A stretch of DNA of 13,306 bases from contig CAJUIO010000097.1 of the NCBI GenBank assembly GCA_910586025.1, positions 1-13,306 of the forward strand, written 5' to 3'. This DNA comes from an uncultured Lachnospiraceae bacterium. GTDB taxonomy: Bacteria > Bacillota > Clostridia > Lachnospirales > Lachnospiraceae. Of this stretch, positions 1 to 6,997 are shown piece after piece. Below the pieces are notes generated by a model that was not told the DNA's origin, did not search any database, and saw only the letters and a list, made by a program, of their open reading frames with translations. Made by a program: the position numbers and the translations under genes. Numbering within the stretch: the first letter of the stretch is position 1; the number at the start of each line of letters is the position of its first letter.

Positions 1-256
1 TATTCTTCAAAATGGCAGGAAAAATCGGGATTCGAAACAGCTGTTCAAAATATTTCATTCCAGCCCACTGACTTTTCCAGATACCCTTTGTTATGCTGTA
101 GTCCTTGAACGCCAACAGAATGCCTCCCATGGGAACGTAAGAAAAAATCAGCACGAACAGGAACGGAATCAATGCCAGAAGATATAGCTGCGCATATCGA
201 AGCTGTCTCCTGCATTTCCTGCCAAGGCTTTTTCTGATTTCATTTTGTTCTCTCAT
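1..256 (-). CDS. LplB/YteP-type carbohydrate ABC transporter permease, N-terminal part (cut by window edge)
   Basis: This is the first ~85 codons of an inner-membrane permease subunit of a CUT1-type sugar ABC importer; the rest lies beyond position 1. The start is ATG at 256-254, preceded by GGGAG at 267-263 with 6-nt spacing. The N-terminus is basic (MREQNEIRKSLGRKCRR), then comes one hydrophobic segment (about residues 22-43, LYLLALIPFLFVLIFSYVPM). The pattern SYVPMGGILLAFKDYS followed by KGIW and W.GMKYFEQLF is the usual opening of the LplB/YteP family. These permeases normally pair with a YtcP-like permease and a lipoprotein that binds oligosaccharides, in operons often run by a two-component system. 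None of those partners is in the window, so the substrate is unknown. It is separated from the preceding unit by a terminator and is probably transcribed separately. The family call is fairly sure. Confidence 0.82.
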   Translation of the reverse strand, partial: MREQNEIRKSLGRKCRRQLRYAQLYLLALIPFLFVLIFSYVPMGGILLAFKDYSITKGIWKSQWAGMKYFEQLFRIPIFPAILKN

Positions 257-558
257 ATTAATCTCCCATTCTTGCTCAACTTGCGAATTTGGGCGCAGGC
301 ACAAATTTGCATTAATTTACATTAGATTCTCTTTGAACCGGAAAAATTATCGACTACGATTTCATTGTAAACAGAATAAGAGAAGATAAGAAAGAGTATA
401 TATATGACATTTTGTATAAATAAGGTTCTTGGAAACCATATTTGTTCATCTTTTTGCCTATAATTCCTTTTGACAGGCAAATTACTTCCGGCAAAAACAA
501 CGGACACAGTCCGCCAGGAACTGTGCCCTCTCTAATCGTTTTATGCCAGAATTTCCAG
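257..558 (-). other. Intergenic region with terminator and permease leader
   Basis: This 302-bp gap between the fusion gene and the LplB-like permease is AT-rich in its middle part. It holds the hairpin terminator at 493-527 and a 10-bp tandem direct repeat at 304-323. The best promoter-like words on the minus strand are TATACT at about 382-387 and TTTACA at about 363-368, but neither has a convincing partner hexamer at 16-18 bp, so I do not assign a promoter. Short open frames here have no ribosome binding site and no recognisable protein similarity. Confidence 0.6.
493..527 (-). terminator. Rho-independent terminator of the nucleoside/ribose unit
   Basis: On the minus strand GGCACAGT (527-520) can pair with ACTGTGTCC (510-502), with one bulged base and a 9-nt loop. 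It is followed by GTTG and a run of five T (497-493). It starts about 30 bp after the stop codon of the LacI-ribokinase fusion, the expected place for the end of this transcript. The T-run is short and slightly interrupted, so termination may be incomplete. Confidence 0.65.
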
Positions 559-2472
559 TCAGGCCTCCCTGCGGCAAAAGGCATTGATCTCCTCCTGATA
601 CAGAGCAAGCCCTTTCCTGTCAACCATGGCAGGCTGAACTCCCTGTCTCGTGATACTTATGCCGGCCGCAAAAGTTGCGAAGCCAACAGCATATATAACC
701 TCATGCCCTTCGCTTAACGCCACTGCCAGCGCACTGATAAAGGCATCAGCCGCCCCCGTAGTATCCAGGGGATAAAAGTCAGCCGCCGGGAAATATCGCT
801 CGTGTTCGGCATTTTTCAGATAGCATCCCTTGTGCCCCAGGGTGATAATAACATTTTTTACACCCTTTTCCAAAAGAATATCCGCCTTTTCCTCTATTGT
901 TGTATTCCCGGGAATCAGCTGTTTCACTTCCTTTTCATTGGGTATGAAATAATCGATATTCTGAAAAAGGCTATCCTTCATCTTTTCCACAGAGGACGGC
1001 TTCAAAATGACTTTCACATTTTTCATTTTGCATTTCTGTATCGTGTATTCTACGGTTTCTTCCGCAATTTCCAGGGTAAGAAGACAGTATGCCGCATCAT
1101 CCAGAAGCTGCGCATACTGACGCACCTGGCTCCGGTCCAGTTTTTCGTTTGCACCGCCATAGATGACTATAGTGCTTTCCCCATCGGGAGGGACATTGAT
1201 ATACGCCTTTCCTGTCGGAATATTCTCGTCAAATACGACTCCGTCAGTATGCACGCCGCTGTTCACCAGACTATTGTATATCTCTTTTCCGTCGCCGTCA
1301 TTGCCCAATCTTCCGATCATATACACAAGGCCCTCCAGACGTCCCGCGCCTACCGCCTGGTTTGCCCCCTTTCCCCCCGGCAGGGACACAATGTTACCGC
1401 TTCTGACAGTTTCTCCTCCCGTCGGAATATGGGAGGTGCTGATCATGCAGTCCATATTCATGCTTCCTACCACTACGATTTTGCCGCCCTGAACATGATT
1501 TGCGGGCTTTCTAACGCTTCCTCTCTCCTGTATTTTGAGGCCGAATCCTCTTTTGCATTCGTAAGCCGGTTTTCTTCCCTCGATAATTTCCATCAGGGCA
1601 TCCACTGCGGCCTCTCCGATCTCTTTTGTCGGGATGCCAACCGCCGTCATCCGGGGATAAATTTTCTCTGCCAGCCTGTGATCCCTGGCACTGACTACCG
1701 ATATCTTATTCGGAACAGTATCTCCTCTCTCACGCAGCTTCTCATAAAGAATCATTCCGATCTCCAGGTCTGCGCAAATCACAGCCGTGACTCCTTCCCC
1801 GAGACATCTTGCAATCCCCATATTCCTGATATCCTCGTCAGTTCCGAGGAACATCCATCCTTTGTCAGGAGAAATAAAGCGCTCTTTATACGCAAGCAAA
1901 AAGCCCGCCTGAATGTCGGCATCATTTTCTCTTAAAAGACATGCGATTTTCCTGTGCCCTTTTTCTAACAGATAATTTGCCGCCGCATAACCCGCTTCCC
2001 TCATTTCAAAACAGATATCAGCCGTGTCATTATTTCCGCACTCCATGCTCCGGTCAAGAATCCGTACCCTGGGCACTTTGCCGCTTTCCGGCAATTCGGT
2101 TTCCTGACAGATGGAAATAATTCCGTCAATTCCCTTATTCTCAAGAATACGGTAATATCTCAGCAGCTTGTCTTTTTCCCCCTCCGTATTGCAAAGAATA
2201 ACGCTATAGCCCTTCCCTGCCGCAGCGGCCTCTATCGTGTAAAGCAGCTCCTGCGCCTCGTATGTATTTTGTGAAATCATAACTCCAAGAATATTTGTTT
2301 TCGGGGCGGCGCTGTTAATCACCTTAGAATAGGGCACATACTGATATTCCTTGATAATTTCAAGCACTTTCTTTCTCGTCTCCACGCTGATGTCCGAATC
2401 TTTATTGTGAAGAATTTTTGATACCGTGGACGGAGATACTCCGCAAAGCTTTGCAATATCTTTTATATTCAT
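559..2472 (-). CDS. LacI-family repressor fused to a ribokinase-like (PfkB) domain
   Basis: This 637-residue cytoplasmic protein has two full-size parts. Residues 1-48 form a LacI helix-turn-helix (IKDIAKLCGVSPSTVSKIL, then a hinge-like region). Residues about 60-316 form a periplasmic-binding-protein-like effector domain. A linker of about 15 residues leads to a ribokinase-like domain at 331-637. Kinase marks are SMNMD with Asp341, PGGKGANQ (365-372), Glu468, PNE (511-513), ITLGHKG and DTTGAAD (570-576) with probable catalytic base Asp576. Compared with E. coli RbsK, NPAP reads KPSS (490-493) and AAGD reads GAAD, so kinase activity may be altered. The reading frame is continuous, with no internal restart evident. 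The codon before the ATG is a stop, which fixes the start. The nearest SD-like AAGGGG is about 12 nt away, which is far. As last gene of the unit it is the natural candidate for its repressor. The effector and true kinase substrate are inferred to be ribose-like. Confidence 0.9.
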   Translation of the reverse strand: MNIKDIAKLCGVSPSTVSKILHNKDSDISVETRKKVLEIIKEYQYVPYSKVINSAAPKTNILGVMISQNTYEAQELLYTIEAAAAGKGYSVILCNTEGEKDKLLRYYRILENKGIDGIISICQETELPESGKVPRVRILDRSMECGNNDTADICFEMREAGYAAANYLLEKGHRKIACLLRENDADIQAGFLLAYKERFISPDKGWMFLGTDEDIRNMGIARCLGEGVTAVICADLEIGMILYEKLRERGDTVPNKISVVSARDHRLAEKIYPRMTAVGIPTKEIGEAAVDALMEIIEGRKPAYECKRGFGLKIQERGSVRKPANHVQGGKIVVVGSMNMDCMISTSHIPTGGETVRSGNIVSLPGGKGANQAVGAGRLEGLVYMIGRLGNDGDGKEIYNSLVNSGVHTDGVVFDENIPTGKAYINVPPDGESTIVIYGGANEKLDRSQVRQYAQLLDDAAYCLLTLEIAEETVEYTIQKCKMKNVKVILKPSSVEKMKDSLFQNIDYFIPNEKEVKQLIPGNTTIEEKADILLEKGVKNVIITLGHKGCYLKNAEHERYFPAADFYPLDTTGAADAFISALAVALSEGHEVIYAVGFATFAAGISITRQGVQPAMVDRKGLALYQEEINAFCRREA

Positions 2473-2522
2473 TTATATGCCATGCCCCTTCCGCACGAGC
2501 CTTTTGCCACAAGGATTCTCTA

Positions 2523-2547
2523 TAATGCATTTCTGCCTTTTATTATA
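2523..2547 (-). promoter_or_regulatory. Possible internal promoter and operator ahead of the LacI-ribokinase gene
   Basis: In the 109-bp gap between the YczE-like gene and the fusion gene, the minus strand carries a perfect -10 word TATAAT (2547-2542) but no good -35 hexamer 16-18 bp upstream. An 8-bp palindrome ATGATCAT (2557-2550) lies just upstream of it. The 10-mer AAATGCATTA (2532-2523), containing palindrome AATGCATT, lies just downstream and resembles AAACGCATAA at the main promoter. No terminator hairpin is visible after the YczE-like gene, so read-through is also possible. A weak autoregulated promoter is plausible but unproven. Confidence 0.35.
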
Positions 2548-2581
2548 CAATGATCATCCCTTTTTTTCTACACGGAATCGC

Positions 2582-3220
2582 TTATGTTTCTTCTCTTTTC
2601 AAAACCAAATCCGCCGCCTTATGAACATACGGACGCAAAAACTGTACGGAAGGACCTGTCATAAATGCCGCAAGCACGGTTCCGATTCCCACGGAGCCTC
2701 CCAAAAGAAAGCCGACCACCACAAATGTCACATCCGCCGAAACCCGTACGCCTCTGTAAGAAATATTTAATTTGTCGCTGATAATCTCCGAGACGAGATC
2801 AATTGCGCCTACACCGAGATCCGCCCTTATGTAAGCTGCGATACCGGCACTCATAATCAGAAGGCCGATTATGATCATAACAAGTCTTACCGCGATATGC
2901 TGCTCTCCCTTAAAGATAATCCGCAGTATGAAATTTGCAAAGTCTGCCGTATATCCGATTCCGAAAATCGCAAGAATGGATGCAATATTGATATAGGACT
3001 TGTCCAGGAAAAACACGACTGCCAAAATAACCACATTGATTGCGGCCGCGGAAGTCCCGTAGCTTATGTGAAAAACATTCCCTATTCCAAGCTCGAACAC
3101 GCTTGCGGGATCCACTCCAAGACCGCTGTACAGAAAAATCCCTACCCCTATTCCGCAGATGACCAGCCCGGCCATGGCAACGATCAATTTTCTTACTAAT
3201 CCTTTTGTGTTAAATTTCAC
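2582..3220 (-). CDS. YczE/YyaS/YitT-like integral membrane protein
   Basis: This hydrophobic protein of about 212 residues has several likely membrane segments and a short basic C-terminus (VLKREET). It fits the YczE/YitT group of predicted membrane proteins, whose biochemical role is largely unknown. Two halves resemble each other: the first has SGLGVDP, ELGIGNVFHISYGT and VVILAVVFFL; the second has ADLGVGA, EIISDKLNISYRG and VTFVVVGFLL. This suggests an internal duplication. I chose GTG at 3220-3218 because AGGAGG (3232-3227) lies 6 nt before it. An ATG at 3235 would place that SD inside the gene. The start overlaps the end of the upstream ARH gene by 11 bp, so the two are probably translationally coupled. 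The position suggests a membrane role in the same pathway, such as export or uptake of a product, but that is inference. Confidence 0.78.
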   Translation of the reverse strand: MKFNTKGLVRKLIVAMAGLVICGIGVGIFLYSGLGVDPASVFELGIGNVFHISYGTSAAAINVVILAVVFFLDKSYINIASILAIFGIGYTADFANFILRIIFKGEQHIAVRLVMIIIGLLIMSAGIAAYIRADLGVGAIDLVSEIISDKLNISYRGVRVSADVTFVVVGFLLGGSVGIGTVLAAFMTGPSVQFLRPYVHKAADLVLKREET

Positions 3221-4628
3221 GCCCTTCCTCCTCATCCTGCTCCTTTATTTTTTCGATGGCCTTTAACACCTGTCCGGCAAGATGTGAGACCGTTGTGTGC
3301 TCATACCCCCGCATCAGACTGTCAAATCTGTCATCAAAAGGTTTGGTCCATCTTACATCGATTCCCGCATAGCCCTGCATGATGCCGTAAACCGTCCCTA
3401 TTTGACCTGCGTTGCAATCCACATCCTGCCCGCACATAGCACAGATATACATACACTCATCAAAATCATTTCTCCCAAAGTAAAGCGATACCACCTCCGC
3501 AGCCGCATTGGGATAAGTGTGAATCCAATTATACCGCTTATATTTTTCCTCGCACGCCTTCCACGCGTCCTCCCAATTGCCACATCGCACACAGGCATCC
3601 CAGGCAAATTTGACAACTGAATAATATTCACTTTTTGGAGGCATCATATGAATCGTCTTTTCCAAAAGCTCCCTTACATCGCTCTCCACATAAGCCAGTG
3701 ATACCAAGATGGCATTGAAAACCTCTCCCAGCACCCCATTGTTTACATGGGACACCGTCCCGTCCGTCCATGCCAGCCGCGCCGCCAGTGCAGGATTTCC
3801 GGGTGCCACCATCCCGCAGACGGATCCCCGCATCTGCGCGCCGATCCATTCCCGCCAGGGATTATTCAACGCTGCCGACACAGGAGGAAAAATTCCTCTT
3901 TTCAGATTTTTAAAAGCAGCCTCTTCTGCCGTCCATGTATATTCAATCCTGCCTACCCATTCCAGACCGATATCTGCCGATGTCACCTGCCTTCCCTTTT
4001 CCAGACACGCTTCCAGAAAAGCCAGTTCAAACAAAACATCATCATTATAGGTGCTGGGTGTCCTCAGATAATCCCGGATATCTCCGAAAGCCTTCTTAAG
4101 CTGATCGCTGCTGTACCCTTCAATGATCGTTCCTAATGCCGCCCCCGCAATCTGTGCCTGCCATCCCGCATGAACCTTTTCAAACATTTCTTCCCCGGTA
4201 TAAGGCGGAAGCTCACAGACCGGAAATACTACCTCTTCCCGATGATCTTCAAATGATGTGTAATAGCGGTAGCTCCAGTATGGATGATCCTTCACCTTTG
4301 GCGCATTGGCAAGTACGTGAAACAGCCGTGCGGTAAGCTTCAGAAGTTCCACATGATTTTCTTCCTCATAAGCCTTCTGCATCAGGGGAAGCATTTCTTC
4401 CGCTTCCCGTACATCATACCCCATATTCTCCGCCGCCTGCACCGCTCCGATCATGACATAGTCAGGCGCCCTGCTTCCGGGCACCTGTGTCTTCCAGCGG
4501 ATCCTCGTCTCTTCTATGTCGATATCGCCCAGACTGACCTTCTGCTTTGTCCATTCCTTTTCTTCTTCTGTCTGCAATACGGGGACCGCCCTCTTTGTCA
4601 TCTCATGTGTATAATCCCATGCTTTCAT
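3210..4628 (-). CDS. ADP-ribosylglycohydrolase-family protein A (DraG/ARH fold)
   Basis: This 472-residue, probably cytoplasmic protein has the DraG/ARH pattern in its C-terminal two thirds: AGAALGTIIEG (161-171), YNDD (194-197), GAQMRG (263-268), SHVNNGVLGEVFNA (293-306) and GQDVDCNAGQIG (400-411). ARH enzymes use a two-metal site made by TDD and DxDT motifs to hydrolyse ribosyl-linked bonds. Here the aspartates remain (196, 197, 402, 404), but the flanking threonines are Asn195 and Cys405. The Asp of the usual GDALG motif is Ala. About 155 residues precede the first motif, far more than in typical ARH proteins. It is a clear paralogue of the next gene upstream, and its ATG shares one base with that gene's stop (TGATG). 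In this context, cleavage of an N-ribosyl compound to ribose is the likeliest role; de-ADP-ribosylation of protein is an alternative. The family is sure, the substrate is not. Confidence 0.87.
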   Translation of the reverse strand: MKAWDYTHEMTKRAVPVLQTEEEKEWTKQKVSLGDIDIEETRIRWKTQVPGSRAPDYVMIGAVQAAENMGYDVREAEEMLPLMQKAYEEENHVELLKLTARLFHVLANAPKVKDHPYWSYRYYTSFEDHREEVVFPVCELPPYTGEEMFEKVHAGWQAQIAGAALGTIIEGYSSDQLKKAFGDIRDYLRTPSTYNDDVLFELAFLEACLEKGRQVTSADIGLEWVGRIEYTWTAEEAAFKNLKRGIFPPVSAALNNPWREWIGAQMRGSVCGMVAPGNPALAARLAWTDGTVSHVNNGVLGEVFNAILVSLAYVESDVRELLEKTIHMMPPKSEYYSVVKFAWDACVRCGNWEDAWKACEEKYKRYNWIHTYPNAAAEVVSLYFGRNDFDECMYICAMCGQDVDCNAGQIGTVYGIMQGYAGIDVRWTKPFDDRFDSLMRGYEHTTVSHLAGQVLKAIEKIKEQDEEEGREI

Positions 4629-6034
4629 CAGCAGCCTTTCTCCTTTCGGGCTTTCAGGACTGCATCTACCGTTTTTTCTGCCAGAACCCTGAATTTAACG
4701 ATTTCCATTCCTCTCACATAGGTCTCCATATAATCGCCTATAGGATAAGTCCACTTTTCATCTATACATTCTTTTCCCTGCGCCACTGCAAGGATATTCG
4801 CCACCTGAGCTGCATTACAGTCGGAATCAAGCCCACACATGGCAATGAGGTTCACAAGTTTATCATAGTCATTTTCACAGAAATACAACGCCACTACCTC
4901 GGCACAGGCATTAGGGTAAGCGTGAATCCAACAGTACTCTTTGTGTTTCTCATCACAGTCGAGCCATGCGTCCCTCCAATTGTCGTATTTCTCACATGCC
5001 TTCCATGCATAATCCACCACCGCATAATACTCGCTGTCTTTGGGCATCAAATCAATCCCTTCACGGCAGATCCCCCGCATGTCCTTTTTAATAAACGCAA
5101 GGGAGACCATCACCGCATTAAAGATTTCTCCAAGCACGCCGTTATTATGATGGGACACAATGGCATCCTCATATGCCAGCTTTGCCGCAAGATAAGGGTT
5201 GCCTGGCGCCGCCATGCCGCAGATTCCTCCCCGCATCTGCGCACCGATCAGTTCCCTGAAAGGATTTCTGAACTTGCCGCTTTCCGGCGGATAGATCCCA
5301 TTCTTGATGTTCTTAAGCGCAATGCCTTCTGCCGTAAATGCAAAGGGAAGCCTTGCCGCCCAGTCCTCCGCCACATCCGCCGCAGTCAGATCATATCCCT
5401 TCCGTATAAATGTCTCCAGAAACGCCAGTTCAAACGTAAGATCATCATTATACATTTCGGGATCCTTGATATAACGGTCTACCGTGCCGTAAACCTCTTC
5501 AAGCGCCTTGGTATGATACCCTTCAATGGCTGTACCGATTGCACCCGCACACACCTGGGCGATCCAGCCCGCATAAATTTTGTCATACAGTTCCTCCCTG
5601 TCGGGATCATAGGGAGCATATTCGGGGAACCTCACCGATGCGGCATACTGTTCAAAGCTATTATACTCAGTGTACTTCCAATGTTCAAGATCCTCCTTTT
5701 TGGGCGAGTCATATAAGGTTTTAAGCAGCCTGCATGTATGTCTGTACAAAGCAATGTCATTTTTGGTTCTGGCAAGCTCACGCCCCTCCTCGATCATTGC
5801 CTCCGCTTCTCGTACGTCATAGCCTAAATTTCCATATTCCTGCACGTATACCGCCATGAAAAACAACGGCATTAAGGACTCCGTGACATTCCCTCCCCAG
5901 AGATATTTCATATTGTCAAGATCCCGTCTTCCGTCCCTTATCACGTCGTCCCAGAGCACGCGTCCTGCCCTCTCCGGAAACGGTCTTTCATTCTCCACGA
6001 TTTCTCTTCCATACTCCCATGCTTTTTTACTCAT
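4628..6034 (-). CDS. ADP-ribosylglycohydrolase-family protein B (DraG/ARH fold)
   Basis: This 468-residue paralogue of protein A matches it along the whole length, including the N-terminal region (MSKKAWEYG against MKAWDYTHE; NLGYDVREAEAM against NMGYDVREAEEM). Motifs are AGAIGTAIEG (163-172), YNDD (195-198), GAQMRG (264-269), SHHNNGVLGEIFNA (294-307) and GLDSDCNAAQV (401-411). The metal-site aspartates 197, 198, 403 and 405 are kept. As in protein A, the neighbouring positions are Asn and Cys rather than Thr, and the GDALG Asp is absent. I chose ATG at 6034 because AAGGA lies 8 nt upstream; ATG at 6040 would leave only 2 nt. It follows the second permease by 17 bp and its stop overlaps the next start. 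Two diverged copies suggest two substrates or a hetero-oligomer. Hydrolysis of an imported ribosyl compound is inferred from the neighbours. Confidence 0.87.
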   Translation of the reverse strand: MSKKAWEYGREIVENERPFPERAGRVLWDDVIRDGRRDLDNMKYLWGGNVTESLMPLFFMAVYVQEYGNLGYDVREAEAMIEEGRELARTKNDIALYRHTCRLLKTLYDSPKKEDLEHWKYTEYNSFEQYAASVRFPEYAPYDPDREELYDKIYAGWIAQVCAGAIGTAIEGYHTKALEEVYGTVDRYIKDPEMYNDDLTFELAFLETFIRKGYDLTAADVAEDWAARLPFAFTAEGIALKNIKNGIYPPESGKFRNPFRELIGAQMRGGICGMAAPGNPYLAAKLAYEDAIVSHHNNGVLGEIFNAVMVSLAFIKKDMRGICREGIDLMPKDSEYYAVVDYAWKACEKYDNWRDAWLDCDEKHKEYCWIHAYPNACAEVVALYFCENDYDKLVNLIAMCGLDSDCNAAQVANILAVAQGKECIDEKWTYPIGDYMETYVRGMEIVKFRVLAEKTVDAVLKARKEKGC

Positions 6035-6051
6035 AACCATCTTCCTTTCTT

Positions 6052-6996
6052 CTATGCTGTTTTGCTGTTATTTTCTCTGATCCGCTTTAATTCTTTTCTC
6101 TGTTTTGCTATAGAAAAGACCACCAGACCAACAATCGTTGTCACATACGGAATGGACTGCACAAATTCCGACGGCATCTGTAATGCCTGAAGATTATTCG
6201 CCAATGCGTCTGCCATCCCAAATACAAGGGTAGCACTCATGGTTCCCAGCGTCGTGCCCTGTCCCAGCTGCTGGGCTGCCAGCGCAATAAATCCGCGCCC
6301 CGCCACCATATCGCGGGAGAACCATGAAACATATCCCATGGACATATAAGCCCCTCCCATTCCGGCCAAGACACCGCTGATCAGCATGGCGATAAACTGA
6401 TATTTTACCGGCTTGGCTCCCACGGAAAGCGCCGCCTGTTCATTCTCCCCTACCGCTCTGATCCTGAGCCCGACCACCGTCTTGTTCAAAAGTATATAAG
6501 TAAATAAAACGCCCAAGAAAGACAGGTAGGTTAAAATATTATGTCCCGAAAAAATGTCACCGACAATCGGGATCTGACTGACCAGGGGAAGCTCCACCAC
6601 CGGCATGACCTTACTCGCAAGAGACGAGGAAATCCCCTTATCCCCTGTCACAAGGTACAGAATGAATACCGTGCTGCCGGAAGCAAACATATTGATGGCG
6701 ATACCGGTAAGAGTGATATGCGATTTTAAGACCAGCGCGACGTATGACATCAGAACCGCAATCAGCACGCCTGTCACAACCGCCCCCAGGAATCCTGCCC
6801 AGGCACTGCCGGAAGCGGCGCTGAAGATGACCCCGGATAATGCCGCAAACAGCATAATTCCCTCTAAACCGATGTTGATCACACCCGCTCTGGATGTGAT
6901 AAGAGCTCCCATAGATGCAAACATGATTGGCGTGGAGATCCGGAGAATCGAATAAAAAAACTGGGTTGAAAAAATGATATTGAAAATCTGTTTCAT
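6052..6996 (-). CDS. Nucleoside-type ABC transporter permease 2 (YufQ/NupQ-like, BPD_transp_2)
   Basis: This 314-residue inner-membrane permease has about eight hydrophobic segments. Family features include TPIMFASMGALITSRAGVINIGLEG near residues 22-46, a hallmark of BPD_transp_2 permeases of the nucleoside/BMP group. Near residues 178-215 are VGLRIRAVGENEQAALSVG and GVLAGMGGAYMSMG, the usual cytoplasmic coupling loop and following helix. AGRGFIALAA also fits. The length is normal for the B. subtilis YufQ type. ATG at 6996 has AAGGAGG about 9 nt upstream and begins one base after the stop of the first permease. It should form a heterodimeric channel with that permease, powered by the upstream ATPase and fed by the lipoprotein. 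The substrate is expected to be a nucleoside or related riboside, from family knowledge rather than visible residues. Confidence 0.92.
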   Translation of the reverse strand: MKQIFNIIFSTQFFYSILRISTPIMFASMGALITSRAGVINIGLEGIMLFAALSGVIFSAASGSAWAGFLGAVVTGVLIAVLMSYVALVLKSHITLTGIAINMFASGSTVFILYLVTGDKGISSSLASKVMPVVELPLVSQIPIVGDIFSGHNILTYLSFLGVLFTYILLNKTVVGLRIRAVGENEQAALSVGAKPVKYQFIAMLISGVLAGMGGAYMSMGYVSWFSRDMVAGRGFIALAAQQLGQGTTLGTMSATLVFGMADALANNLQALQMPSEFVQSIPYVTTIVGLVVFSIAKQRKELKRIRENNSKTA

Positions 6997-6997
6997 C

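Noticed and set aside
322..507. Small minus-strand open frame of 61 codons in the gap before the LplB-like gene
   Set aside because: It starts inside the terminator stem, lacks an SD and has no recognisable similarity.
802..1935. Long plus-strand open frame of 377 codons opposite the LacI-ribokinase gene
   Set aside because: It lies wholly opposite a gene with clear domain motifs, has no recognisable protein pattern, and is explained by codon bias of the minus-strand gene.
2469..2483. Tiny leader frame (Met-Ala-Tyr-Lys-stop) overlapping the start of the fusion gene as ATGA
   Set aside because: The purine-rich SD lies only 1-3 nt from its ATG, too close for efficient initiation, so it is probably accidental.
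4547..5716. Plus-strand open frame of 389 codons opposite ARH protein B
   Set aside because: It is antisense to a conserved enzyme gene; its translation is low in complexity with scattered Cys, His and Ile and shows no family motif.
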